Part shown: positions 32,843 through 41,261 of the stretch, one piece after another
How the letters are laid out: each line of letters begins with the position of its first letter
Numbering within the stretch: the stretch's first letter is position 1
Source: Achromobacter deleyi
Lineage (GTDB): Bacteria; Pseudomonadota; Gammaproteobacteria; Burkholderiales; Burkholderiaceae_B
Length of the DNA stretch: 64,000 nt
Direction of reading: 5' to 3'
Assembly (NCBI RefSeq): GCF_902859705.1
Contig: NZ_CADIJO010000010.1
Span: forward strand, 170,997-234,996
Made by a program: the position numbers and the translations under genes
The notes under the pieces: model-generated
Database searches by the model: none
Told to the model about the DNA's origin: nothing
The model's input: the letters and a program-made list of their open reading frames with translations, nothing else

Positions 32843-34036
32843 TCAGCGCGCGCCGTCGGCCAGAAAGGCCTCGGCCAGCTTGACCCAGTAGCTGGCGGTG
32901 ACCGGAAGAATGGCGTCGTTGAAGTCGTAGTCGGGGTTGTGCACCATGCAGCCGCCTTCGCCCTCGCCGTTGCCCACGATGAAATAGCTGCCCGGCACCG
33001 CTTCCAGCATGAAGGCGAAGTCGTCGCTGGCCTGCAGCGGTTCCAGGTCGGGAATCACGAGCGACTCGCCCAGCCAGTCGCGCGCCACAGCGGCCGCGAA
33101 TTCGGTGGCGCCGGCATCGTTCACCACGGGCGGATAGCGCCAGCGGTAATCCACCGTCACGCTGGCCCGGTGCACCGCGGCCTGGGCCGTCGCGATCGCC
33201 GTGATGCGCTCGCGCAGCAGGGCGCGCGTCGTGGGCTTGCGGGCCCTGACGGTCAGGCGCAGCTCGACGGTCTTGGGAATCACGTTCGGCGCATCGCCGC
33301 CGTGAATGGCGCCGATGGTCACCACGGCCATGTCGTTGGGATCGATCTCGCGCGACACGATGGTCTGCAAGGCCAGCACGATATGGGCCGCAGCCACCAC
33401 CGGGTCCACCGCCACGTGCGGCATGGCGCCGTGGCCGCCAACGCCGCTGACCGTCAGCACCACCGTGTCCGACGAGCTGTACATGGCCCCGGCGCGAAAG
33501 CCGAAATGCCCGGCCGGATAGCCCGGCTCGTTGTGAAAGCTGTACACCGCGTCGCACGGAAAGCGCTCGAACAGGCCGTCGGCGATCATCTTCTGTGCGC
33601 CGCCGTGGCCTTCCTCGGCCGGCTGGAAGATCAGGTGCAGCGTGCCATCGAACTGGCCGCGCTGCGCCAGCGCCTGGGCCGCGGCCAGCAGCGTGGCCGT
33701 GTGGCCGTCGTGGCCGCATGCGTGCATCTTGCCCGGGTGGGCGCTGGCATAGGGCAGGCCGGTGGTCTCGTGGATGGGCAGGGCGTCCATATCGGCGCGC
33801 AGCCCCAGGCGGCGCGTGCCGGTGCCGCGCCGCAAGGTGCCCACCACGCCGGTCACGCCCAGGCCGCGGTGCACCTCGAAACCCCAGGCCGCCAGGCGCT
33901 CGGCCACCAGGTCGCCGGTGGCGACCTCTTCATAGGCCAGTTCAGGGTTGGCGTGGATGCGGTGGCGCAACGCCACCATGTCGTCCTGGATCGCGCGAAT
34001 CTCGGGCAGCACGGGGCCGGTGACGGCAAAGCTCAT
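32843..34036 (-). CDS. M20-family amidohydrolase (hippurate hydrolase-like)
   Basis: This 397-aa cytoplasmic metallopeptidase-fold enzyme removes an acyl group from N-acyl amino acids. Metal and catalytic motifs are ADMDALPIHETTGLPYAS near residue 80, MHACGHDGHTATLL near residue 104, and QPAEEGHGGAQKMI near residue 138. Dimerisation lid and C-terminal GNGEGEGGCMVHNPDYDFND are also present. It overlaps no neighbour and lies 5 bp after the Bug gene stop, so the Bug protein may bring in its substrate (an amidated or N-acylated carboxylate). Regulated probably by the divergent LysR. Confidence 0.92.
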   Translation of the reverse strand: MSFAVTGPVLPEIRAIQDDMVALRHRIHANPELAYEEVATGDLVAERLAAWGFEVHRGLGVTGVVGTLRRGTGTRRLGLRADMDALPIHETTGLPYASAHPGKMHACGHDGHTATLLAAAQALAQRGQFDGTLHLIFQPAEEGHGGAQKMIADGLFERFPCDAVYSFHNEPGYPAGHFGFRAGAMYSSSDTVVLTVSGVGGHGAMPHVAVDPVVAAAHIVLALQTIVSREIDPNDMAVVTIGAIHGGDAPNVIPKTVELRLTVRARKPTTRALLRERITAIATAQAAVHRASVTVDYRWRYPPVVNDAGATEFAAAVARDWLGESLVIPDLEPLQASDDFAFMLEAVPGSYFIVGNGEGEGGCMVHNPDYDFNDAILPVTASYWVKLAEAFLADGAR

Positions 34037-34041
34037 GGCGT

Positions 34042-35025
34042 CTACTCCTGCTGGATGTTGGCGCTTTTGACGATGTGCGCGTATACGTCTTTCTCTTTCT
34101 TCAGGAACGCGGCGAAGGCCTCGGGCGAGCCCTGGCCGGCGATGGCGCCGCCCTCGGCCAGGCGCTTTTGCACGTCGCTCATCTGCAGCACCGCGTTCAG
34201 TTCCTGGTTCAGGCGTTGCACCACCTCGGGCGGCGTGCCCGCCGGCACGAATACGCCGGTCCAGGTATTCAATTCAAAGCCCTTGAGTTCGGGCGTTTCG
34301 GCAAACGCCTGCACGTCCGGCAGCGTGGCGATGCGCGTGGCCGACGTCAGCCCCAGGGCGCGCAGCTTGTTCTGCTGCACCAGCGGCGTGGCGCTGGTGG
34401 TGACCAACAGGCCCAGGTCCACCTGGCCGCCCATGACATCGTTGGTGATCTGCGCGCCGCCGCGGTAGGGCACGTGCACCAGCTTGACCTTGGCCTGCTC
34501 CTGCATCACTTCCATCGCCAGGTGCAGCACGGTGCCCACGCCCGATGAGGCGTAGGTCAGCGTATCCGGCTTGCTGCGCGCCAAGGCGATCAGTTCCTGC
34601 ATGTTGTTGGCCGGCAGGCCCGGACGGGCCAGCAGCACCACCGGCGCGGTGGTCACCAGCGCCACGGGCGCCAACGCCGTCTCGGCGTCGTATTTCACGG
34701 CCGGGTTGATCAGCCGCGCTACGCTGACCGGGCCATCAAAGCCCATCACCAGCGTGTAGCCGTCGGGCGCCGCGTGGGTCGCTTTGGCCACGCCCAGCAC
34801 GCCGCCCGCGCCCGCCACGTTGTCCACGATGATGGACTGCTTCAGGCGCTCGGACAGCTTCTGGGCCACCAGGCGGGCGGTGGTGTCCACGTTGCCGCCC
34901 GGGCTGACGGGCACGATCAGGGTCAGCGGCTTGGCCGCGGGCCAGGCGTCGGCGGCACAGGCGGCCGGGGCGACACACAGCGCGGCCGCCAGCGTGGCGA
35001 CGGACAGGAACAGGCGTTTGAACAT
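34042..35025 (-). CDS. Bug-type (TctC family) periplasmic substrate-binding protein
   Basis: This 327-aa receptor starts at ATG 35025 (MFKRLFLSVATLAAALCVAP), with a signal peptide ending at CAA near residue 25. Family marks are PLTLIVPVSPGGNVDTTARL near residue 33, VDNVAGAGGVLGVAKATHAA near residue 71, DGYTLVMGFDGP and VPYRGGAQITNDVMGGQVDL near residue 182. Bug proteins bind small carboxylates and amides and are greatly expanded in Bordetella and Achromobacter. Most lack their own transporter, as here. Operon with the M20 hydrolase. Confidence 0.92.
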   Translation of the reverse strand: MFKRLFLSVATLAAALCVAPAACAADAWPAAKPLTLIVPVSPGGNVDTTARLVAQKLSERLKQSIIVDNVAGAGGVLGVAKATHAAPDGYTLVMGFDGPVSVARLINPAVKYDAETALAPVALVTTAPVVLLARPGLPANNMQELIALARSKPDTLTYASSGVGTVLHLAMEVMQEQAKVKLVHVPYRGGAQITNDVMGGQVDLGLLVTTSATPLVQQNKLRALGLTSATRIATLPDVQAFAETPELKGFELNTWTGVFVPAGTPPEVVQRLNQELNAVLQMSDVQKRLAEGGAIAGQGSPEAFAAFLKKEKDVYAHIVKSANIQQE

Positions 35026-35111
35026 GATGACGTGGATCCGCAACGGGCAAGGCGCGTCGGCCGACCGGCGCGCGCAGAGGGCGAGGGCGCCATCGTACGC
35101 AGCATCGCGTC

Positions 35112-35129
35112 ATAACTGAAATGGGTTAT
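35112..35129. promoter_or_regulatory. LysR-type operator dyad (TAAC-N8-GTTA)
   Basis: ATAACTGAAATGGGTTAT at 35112-35129 carries TAAC (35113-35116) and GTTA (35125-35128) as perfect reverse complements. It lies 87 bp before the Bug start and 26 bp before the divergent LysR start. The size and T-N11-A-like form fit a LysR recognition site, with probable joint control of the Bug-M20 genes and autoregulation. Confidence 0.55.
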
Positions 35130-35134
35130 TTTTA

Positions 35135-35155
35135 TAGATTCATCAGGTAAATCTA
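35135..35155. promoter_or_regulatory. Second dyad overlapping the LysR start
   Basis: TAGATT (35135-35140) and AATCTA (35150-35155) are perfect reverse complements with 9 bases between them. The right arm touches the ATG of the LysR gene. This may be the activation site of the LysR protein or an autorepression site. Confidence 0.4.
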
Positions 35156-36111
35156 TGACCAAGCCGCCAGACCGGGGCCCGGCCCCGGCGTCCGCCAGCC
35201 CTGCCCGCCAGCCCACGCTGCGCCAATTGCGCGGCTTCAAGGAAGTGGCCCGCCACGCCAGCTTCAGCCGCGCGGCCGAGGCCCTGGCCCTGAGCCAGCC
35301 CGCCCTGTCGTCCGCCATCCGCGAGCTCGAAACCCTGATGGGCGTAACCCTGTTCGACCGCGGCACCCATCACGTGCGCCTGACGCCGGCCGGCCAGGCC
35401 GCGCGCGCGCAGATCGAATGGCTGCTCAACAGCTACACCCAGGGCACCGACGACCTGCGGCGCCTGCTGGACACCCAGGCCGCCACGGTGCGCATCGGCT
35501 GCATTCCGTCCACCATGCACCTGCTGGCGCCCGCCGTGGCCCAGTGGCGGCTGCGCCACCCCGAGATCGTGCTGATCCTGTCCGACCACCTGAACGACGA
35601 ACTGATGGCCGCGCTGGCCAATGGCGAACTCGACATCGGCCTGGGCCTGGATTTCGGGCTGGCGCCGGGCCTGGCGGCAGCCTTCGTGGCCGAAGACGAC
35701 CTGGTCGCCGTGCTGTCCGACAGCCACCGCCTGTCGCGTCGCCGCCAGATCACCTGGCAGGACCTGAAGCGCGAACCCCTGGCTGTGCTGTCGCGCGGCA
35801 GCACCTACGAAATGATCGTGTCGGCGCTGCGCCAGCAGGGCGCCGACCTGGCCGCCACCGACACGCTGAACTACACCGATACGCTCTACAGCCTGGTGCG
35901 CGCCGGCCTGCGGGTCGGCCTGATCTCGCGCCTGTACACGCAGGGACAGCGCCCCGACGGCCTGGCGATCGTGCCGCTGCAGCATCCACGGCTGACGCGC
36001 CGCATCAGCCTGATGGCACGCGCCCCCGAACAACAGGCGCGTGCCGCCGTGCAGCGCTGCTATACCGAACTGGCCAGCCTGCTGCGGGCCCGCGCCGCCG
36101 CGGCGGCGTGA
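35155..36111 (+). CDS. LysR-family transcriptional regulator (Bug/M20 locus)
   Basis: This 318-aa regulator has its winged helix at residues about 20-80 (ASFSRAAEALALSQPALSSA and IRELETLMGVTLFDRGTHHV) after an unusually long Pro/Ala-rich N-terminus. A periplasmic-binding-like effector domain follows (VRIGCIPSTMHLLAPAVAQW near residue 110). It diverges from the Bug-M20 genes with two dyads in the 129-bp gap, the classic layout for LysR control of the adjacent catabolic genes. Confidence 0.93.
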   Translation: MTKPPDRGPAPASASPARQPTLRQLRGFKEVARHASFSRAAEALALSQPALSSAIRELETLMGVTLFDRGTHHVRLTPAGQAARAQIEWLLNSYTQGTDDLRRLLDTQAATVRIGCIPSTMHLLAPAVAQWRLRHPEIVLILSDHLNDELMAALANGELDIGLGLDFGLAPGLAAAFVAEDDLVAVLSDSHRLSRRRQITWQDLKREPLAVLSRGSTYEMIVSALRQQGADLAATDTLNYTDTLYSLVRAGLRVGLISRLYTQGQRPDGLAIVPLQHPRLTRRISLMARAPEQQARAAVQRCYTELASLLRARAAAAA

Positions 36112-36126
36112 AGGCGCCCCACCGCA

Positions 36127-37116
36127 TCAGAACGTAATGGTGGCCGTGACCGTATCGCTGTAGTTTCCCGGCCGCGGCGTCGTCTGCACCGGCACGCGGC
36201 CATACACCGTGAACTGCTGGTTAGCCCCCGTGCCCGTATTGGTCAGCGGCGTACCACCCGTGACGCTATCGCCCCAGATCGTCGCGTAGTTGCTGTCCTG
36301 GTACAGCTGGTAGCTGACCGTATCTGCTGCGGTCTGGTGCTTCATCTTGCGCGCCGCCACGTTGTTGGCGACCGAGCCGCCATTGAGGGCCACCGAGAAG
36401 GCGTTGTTGTTGGTGCAGCGCACCGTGATCGTGCCATTGGCCGTCACCACGTGGTTCAGCAAGCCCTGCGAGGGAAACGCCAGGTTCGTCGCATTGATGG
36501 TGCAATTCTTCTGCACCGTCGCCTGCACGTTCAGCGGGATGCTCAGCGTCTGGGTTGGCGCGGCAATCGGGCAATTGATCAGCAGGGTGGACAGCAAGCC
36601 GACGGAAATGTCGACGCGGGCCGTCGTGGTATAGGTCTCGCTGTAAAGCGTATTGGCATTGCCGATGGTGGATACGCTTGATTGCCCGCCCGGCAGCTTG
36701 CCATAGAACGAAAACGAGGCCGACGCATTGCCGCCAAGCGCCGGACCCGCCAGCAGCACCGAGGTCGGCGCGCTGGTCGTCGCCGCCCCCCACACCTGGG
36801 TATGGCCGCTGTCCGTGTACAGGTTGTAGTTCATGCGCAAAGCGCCGGCCCCCAGCGCCCGCGCGGCCACCGACGGACTGGTGTTGCCCACGCCCGCCGA
36901 AAAGCACAGGCGCGCGCCCAGTGCCAAGGCCGTGAAATTGCAGGTCACCGTGACCGTGTTGCTATCGGCAAACGTATCGGCAGGCAGCAACGGATTGACG
37001 TTGCCGAAGTTGACCGAGCTGACGGTGCCGGCCGCCAACGAGCAAGTCGTCGCCTGCGCATTCGCCGACCACCCCAAGCCCAGCAAGGCTCCCACCAAGA
37101 ACAACGCGCACTTCAT
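36127..37116 (-). CDS. Csu-type fimbrial tip protein with two spore coat U domains
   Basis: The 329-aa exported protein starts at ATG 37116, overlapping the usher stop (ATGA). Signal peptide to about residue 22 (SANA). The mature protein has two spore-coat-U domains, residues about 25-165 and 180-329. Each has a cysteine pair and the ending pattern seen here as VTATITF, the donor strand region for chaperone-usher assembly. The two-domain form and last position in the operon fit CsuE, the tip adhesin that binds surfaces. CsuE-like is inference from layout. Confidence 0.83.
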   Translation of the reverse strand: MKCALFLVGALLGLGWSANAQATTCSLAAGTVSSVNFGNVNPLLPADTFADSNTVTVTCNFTALALGARLCFSAGVGNTSPSVAARALGAGALRMNYNLYTDSGHTQVWGAATTSAPTSVLLAGPALGGNASASFSFYGKLPGGQSSVSTIGNANTLYSETYTTTARVDISVGLLSTLLINCPIAAPTQTLSIPLNVQATVQKNCTINATNLAFPSQGLLNHVVTANGTITVRCTNNNAFSVALNGGSVANNVAARKMKHQTAADTVSYQLYQDSNYATIWGDSVTGGTPLTNTGTGANQQFTVYGRVPVQTTPRPGNYSDTVTATITF

Positions 37117-39458
37117 TGACCCGGCTCCTTCAACGGTTGGCACACGAACGGCCCCAATGTCGGCAATGGCCGCGCGGGGTCATGCTGATACGGAAACTCC
37201 ACCACGCAGGACACGCCGCCGCCCTTGATGCGCAGGTGGTTCTCCGGCTTCAGGTCTTTGACGAAGGCGATGCCGTCGTACCCCACCACCGACTGCTTGC
37301 CGCTTTCCACATGCGCCACCTGCACGCCCACCGGCACCGCGCTGCCGTCCGGCAGTTGCAACACCACCGACGCCGCGGCGTAGCGCTGCAGCTGGAACTT
37401 GGCCAGCACGCCGGAACCGGCCTGCGGCACCACCACGACCTTGGTGGATTCCAGCTTCATGTCCACCGGCAGCTCATCGGGGTCGATGGACAGGCGGTTG
37501 ATCTGATAGGAATTCAGGTCCGGCACCAGCAGGTGCCCGGCGCTGTTGGTGCGGCCCAGCTTGCGGTTTTCATGCAGCACCGCCACATCCGGCGTGCCAT
37601 CGGTGCTGACCAGCGCGAAGCCGTCGTTGATGCGGCGCGACGGCGTCAGGGACCCATCCATCAGCACCACCGCGCCAGAGGCCTGCACCGCCGCCTGGCT
37701 CTTGCCCGCGTAGTCCTGGCCCAATGCGGTCAGCTGGCCGTAGCGGCCCAGGAACTGCACCTTGCCCTGGTTGTACTGGCCGCCGCCGCTGCGGCCGTTC
37801 TCCACGCCCCAGCCCCAGCCGCCGTCGTAATCCACGTTGCGCTGTGCGCCCACGCTGTAGATATTCTGCTCGCCCTGCTTGCCGGCCGACGCGTTGATCT
37901 GGGTGTTGTCGCCCAGCAGGATCGAAAAGGCCAGGTAGACGCCGTGCGAACCGGTCTGGGCGAAATCGTTGTACGCGCTTACGTTCATCGACACGCGGCT
38001 GTGCAGATTGGCCGTATAGGACGCCGACCCGATCCGGGCGGCCGGCGACTGCGGCATGCGAAAGCCGATGTAGCTGAACGCCATGCTCTGCGAGGTCGTG
38101 AGCGGCAGCGAAAACGTCACCCGGTCGGTCTGGCGCGGCACCGGCACGTCTTCGCGTGAACCCAGGTCGCCGTAATCGCCCAGCGCACGCACGGTCTGCA
38201 GTTCCACGCTGAAGGCGGGCTGCACATACTGATAGCCCAGGCTGACCTGCCCGCCCGCATGGTTGCCGGCGCTGCCCGACAACGCCCCGTTGATCACGCC
38301 GGCCTGCCCCAGCCTTACCAACGCGCCCGCCCCCACGTTGTAGACGCCTGCGCTCATCTCGCTATGGCCTTCCAGCGTCAACGCGTCGTCCAGCCCATAG
38401 CGGCCGGACGCCGTGAATGCGGGCCGCTTGTCGTAATCGAACGACCGCACGCTGAACAGGCGCCGCGCAAAGCCCGCTTCGATGGAATAGCTGGACAGCC
38501 CCGCCGCCAGCATGCGGGTGTCGATATACAGCGGCACCGACGTGCTGACACTGCGCCCCAGCGCGTCGCGCGTCACCAGCGTGGCCTGGCCCGACCCGGT
38601 GATGCCGGGAATCTGGTTCACCACGAACGGCCCGGCCGGCACGTTGCCCGAATACTGCTGCACCCCGTTCACGTACAGCGACACCGACGACGGCACCACC
38701 GACGAGGCGCTCAAGGACGACACCGGAAAGGTCACCAGGTCGGGCCGCAGCGCAAAGTTGCGGCCCCACTGAATGCCCGCCACGCGCACCGAGCGCGACC
38801 AGTTCAACGACGACGTGATCGTGTCGCCCACTCGCAGCGTGCGCAGCGTTTCCTGGTTCGACTGGGTCCAGTAGGTGTCGTAGCGCACATAGCGGTCGGC
38901 GCGTCCGCCCAGGTAGGCGGTGCCGGTATTGTTGAACGTGCCGTGCGGATCGAAATAACGCTGCTCGGTATACATCGACACCTTGTTGTAGGCGTCGGTC
39001 TGCGCATAGGCCTCGTAATTCAGGATCAGGCCGCGGCCCGAGGTGGCCGGCGGCGTCTTGGGCAGGCCGCGCGTGTCCACCTGGTAGGGCTGGCGCAGCG
39101 CGTCCGGCACCACCAGGTTCACCGACTGCATCGCCGCGTTGTACGTGTAGCGCAGGCCGGCCACGTCATCGAGCCGGACCTCGCTGTCCGGCGATGCACC
39201 CAGCTTGCTGATGTCCACTCCCACCGACCCCAGGGCGCCGGGGCTGGCCGACAGCCGACCCTGCGCATCTCGAAAGCGCAGCAACTGGCTGGTGTTCACA
39301 CCGTTGATACTCACCTCCAAATAGACGTCGCGCTCGGCGATATCGCCGAACGACACCAGTTGGATGGGCGCGTCCGCCGCAGCCGCCGACGCCCCGATCA
39401 AGAAGAGCGCGAGACGGCATGCGCAGCGCCCGCAAGCACGGATAGCGCGTACTGCCAT
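37113..39458 (-). CDS. Outer-membrane usher of a Csu-type chaperone-usher fimbria
   Basis: This 781-aa usher (FimD/PapC superfamily, CsuD-like) forms the outer-membrane pore for fimbrial export. A signal peptide ends near AAA at residue 28. An N-terminal chaperone-binding domain is followed by the beta-barrel (WTQSNQETLRTLRVGDTITS near residue 192, VNGVQQYSGNVPAGPFVVNQ near residue 265) and C-terminal domains (LLVPDLNSYQINRLSIDPDE near residue 645). It has the common final cysteine pair (Cys in GGVSCVVEF and in FVCQP). The chaperone gene precedes it by 56 bp. Confidence 0.92.
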   Translation of the reverse strand: MAVRAIRACGRCACRLALFLIGASAAAADAPIQLVSFGDIAERDVYLEVSINGVNTSQLLRFRDAQGRLSASPGALGSVGVDISKLGASPDSEVRLDDVAGLRYTYNAAMQSVNLVVPDALRQPYQVDTRGLPKTPPATSGRGLILNYEAYAQTDAYNKVSMYTEQRYFDPHGTFNNTGTAYLGGRADRYVRYDTYWTQSNQETLRTLRVGDTITSSLNWSRSVRVAGIQWGRNFALRPDLVTFPVSSLSASSVVPSSVSLYVNGVQQYSGNVPAGPFVVNQIPGITGSGQATLVTRDALGRSVSTSVPLYIDTRMLAAGLSSYSIEAGFARRLFSVRSFDYDKRPAFTASGRYGLDDALTLEGHSEMSAGVYNVGAGALVRLGQAGVINGALSGSAGNHAGGQVSLGYQYVQPAFSVELQTVRALGDYGDLGSREDVPVPRQTDRVTFSLPLTTSQSMAFSYIGFRMPQSPAARIGSASYTANLHSRVSMNVSAYNDFAQTGSHGVYLAFSILLGDNTQINASAGKQGEQNIYSVGAQRNVDYDGGWGWGVENGRSGGGQYNQGKVQFLGRYGQLTALGQDYAGKSQAAVQASGAVVLMDGSLTPSRRINDGFALVSTDGTPDVAVLHENRKLGRTNSAGHLLVPDLNSYQINRLSIDPDELPVDMKLESTKVVVVPQAGSGVLAKFQLQRYAAASVVLQLPDGSAVPVGVQVAHVESGKQSVVGYDGIAFVKDLKPENHLRIKGGGVSCVVEFPYQHDPARPLPTLGPFVCQPLKEPGQ

Positions 39459-39514
39459 GGGCTGCCTTCTCTTACCCCGCGGCCGCCGGCAAGGCTGGCG
39501 CGCAGCGCAATCAG

Positions 39515-40231
39515 TCAGTCAACTCGCGGAGTCACGGTGACGGCGCTGCCGTTCACCAGAGCCTTGATTTTCAGCGGGCCGGCCGCGCCGTGTTTGACGG
39601 GTATCCGCCACTCGCGCTGCCGCTGGGCCAACGCGTAGCCCAGCAAACCATCCACTTTCGCCACCTGCGCATCCGCGCCAGTCACGATCTGCAGCGACGC
39701 CACCTGGGCATAGCGCGTGCCGGTGTTGGCCAGCCGCAGGACCCATTCCTTGTCCGCGCGCGTCACCCGCCAGTCCAGTTCGGGCGTCGGCTCGGGCGTG
39801 GCGCCCGCCACGAACACCGGCACCGAATAACGCATGCGCAACACGACGCCGTTGACCAGCGGGGTGGCGGGGTCCGGAATCTCGTCGATCACCAGGCGGT
39901 AGCTTTTCTGCAGCGGCGCCAGGTCATTGCCCGCCCGCACCAGCCGCACCAGTTGCTCGCCCTTGGCCGGCACCTGGATGATGGGCGGGCTGGCCTGGAT
40001 CTCGGTCGTGGGCGTCAGCACGTCGTCACCCTGCGCCTGGTCCCAGGCATATACGCGCACCTGGCCGTAGATGGGCGTGGTTCCGGGATTGCGCAGCATG
40101 ATGCCGGTGGCGGCCTGCTGCGGCGCCAGGTCCACCAGCACCGGCGATATCTGCAATGTCGCCGCTTGCGCAGGCAGGCTGGCCACGCCGATGCAGGCGG
40201 CCAGCAGCGCGCCTGCCAGCCATCGGATCAC
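39515..40231 (-). CDS. Periplasmic fimbrial chaperone (CsuC-like)
   Basis: This 238-aa chaperone starts at GTG 40231, supported by GGGAG 4 bp upstream and the hydrophobic signal WLAGALLAACIGVASL; longer readings are shadows of the pilin gene. Mature start ATLQISPVLVDLAPQQAATG and LRNPGTTPIYGQVRVYAWDQ show the Ig-like PapD fold. The usher-chaperone interaction segment PAKGEQLVRLVRAG is near residue 92. It caps pilin subunits before delivery to the usher. It begins 38 bp after the pilin stop. Confidence 0.9.
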   Translation of the reverse strand: MIRWLAGALLAACIGVASLPAQAATLQISPVLVDLAPQQAATGIMLRNPGTTPIYGQVRVYAWDQAQGDDVLTPTTEIQASPPIIQVPAKGEQLVRLVRAGNDLAPLQKSYRLVIDEIPDPATPLVNGVVLRMRYSVPVFVAGATPEPTPELDWRVTRADKEWVLRLANTGTRYAQVASLQIVTGADAQVAKVDGLLGYALAQRQREWRIPVKHGAAGPLKIKALVNGSAVTVTPRVD

Positions 40232-40269
40232 GCCGCTCCCGCCCGAATGATTTCCGATCGGGCGACCCA

Positions 40270-40779
40270 CTAGAAATACACCGTCGCGGTGACGGTGGAC
40301 GAATACGTATCGGGCGCCGGGGTCGCCTGCGCGGGCACCGTACCGGTGACCGTCAACGCCTGCGATGCCCCGCTGCCGGTGCCGCCGACGCGATCCGACG
40401 CGCCGGTGTCGCCCCACACCACGGTCTGGTTCGGCGCGGGCTGATACAGCTGATAGGCCACGGTGGACGTCGTGTTGCCCGTGGCCGTGCCGTTCATGAG
40501 CCGGTTGGTCAGGGTGGACCCGGTGCCAGTGCCGGCGCTCAGGCCGACCGTATAGGGGGTAGTGTTGGTGCAGGTGACATTCACGGTGGTGGTATTGCTG
40601 AACGCGGTGTTCAGAACCCCGTGACTGCCGAAATTGAGATTATTCGCGGCGATCGTGCAGTTTGCCGTGATGGTCAGCGTCACCACCATGTTGGCGGTGG
40701 TTTGTGCCTGGGCCGCCAGCGGCATTGCACCGGCGGTCGCCAAGGCCAGAGTCGTCGCGCACAAAGACAAGCGTTTCAT
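40270..40779 (-). CDS. Spore coat U-domain pilin subunit (CsuA/B-like)
   Basis: This 169-aa exported protein has a signal peptide of about 25 residues (AQAQ) and a single spore-coat-U domain. Paired Cys (ANCTIAANNLNFGSHG near residue 39 and VTCTNTTPY near 68) and the C-terminal TYSSTVTATVYF are typical of Csu pilins. As the first gene of the operon it is probably the major shaft subunit. The order pilin-chaperone-usher-tip is a compact form of the csu cluster. Confidence 0.88.
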   Translation of the reverse strand: MKRLSLCATTLALATAGAMPLAAQAQTTANMVVTLTITANCTIAANNLNFGSHGVLNTAFSNTTTVNVTCTNTTPYTVGLSAGTGTGSTLTNRLMNGTATGNTTSTVAYQLYQPAPNQTVVWGDTGASDRVGGTGSGASQALTVTGTVPAQATPAPDTYSSTVTATVYF

Positions 40780-41261
40780 GAAATCACCCCCACGAAATAC
40801 TGTTGCACTATCAGACTTGCATACGAAACATGGTACGTCGGATATAGCGGCGAAGCGCGATTCGGTTAATTTTCAAATTGGGTTATTTACCCTTTCTAAC
40901 CGATTCGATTAAAAAACCACGGCGAGCGGACGCGGTTTCTCTATGAAAACATGCTTCGGGCAGTATGGGATAAATTGTTGTAAATCAGCAAATTAGATAA
41001 TTTCCATTAGTAACAAAAACCACGGAATTCAAGACCTTTGCGGCACTGCACGATTATTCGGGCGGATTATTGGGCCGACGACAAAGCGTGACCACCCGGT
41101 CGCATTATCTGGCGCAGCGCCCCCGGCCCCTCCCACGCGCTGCGCCGGCCGCCCCTGGCTGACGAAGCGTTGAATCGCCATGTCGCACTAGAATCAACGC
41201 ACCAACCCCTCACTTCCGGTCGGCGCCCCCTTGGCCCCGACGGCTTGCCGCGCGGCTCCTC
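40780..41261. other. AT-rich intergenic region upstream of the csu operon
   Basis: This 482-bp gap between divergent genes contains no open frame I can support. The part at 40855-41040 is far richer in A+T than the rest of the window (runs such as TTAATTTTCAAATTGGG and TAAATTGTTGTAAATCAGC) and is the likely regulatory region of the fimbrial operon, suitable for a curved-DNA or H-NS-like binding region. I could not assign -35/-10 boxes with confidence. The 41040-41261 part returns to normal GC. Confidence 0.6.
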
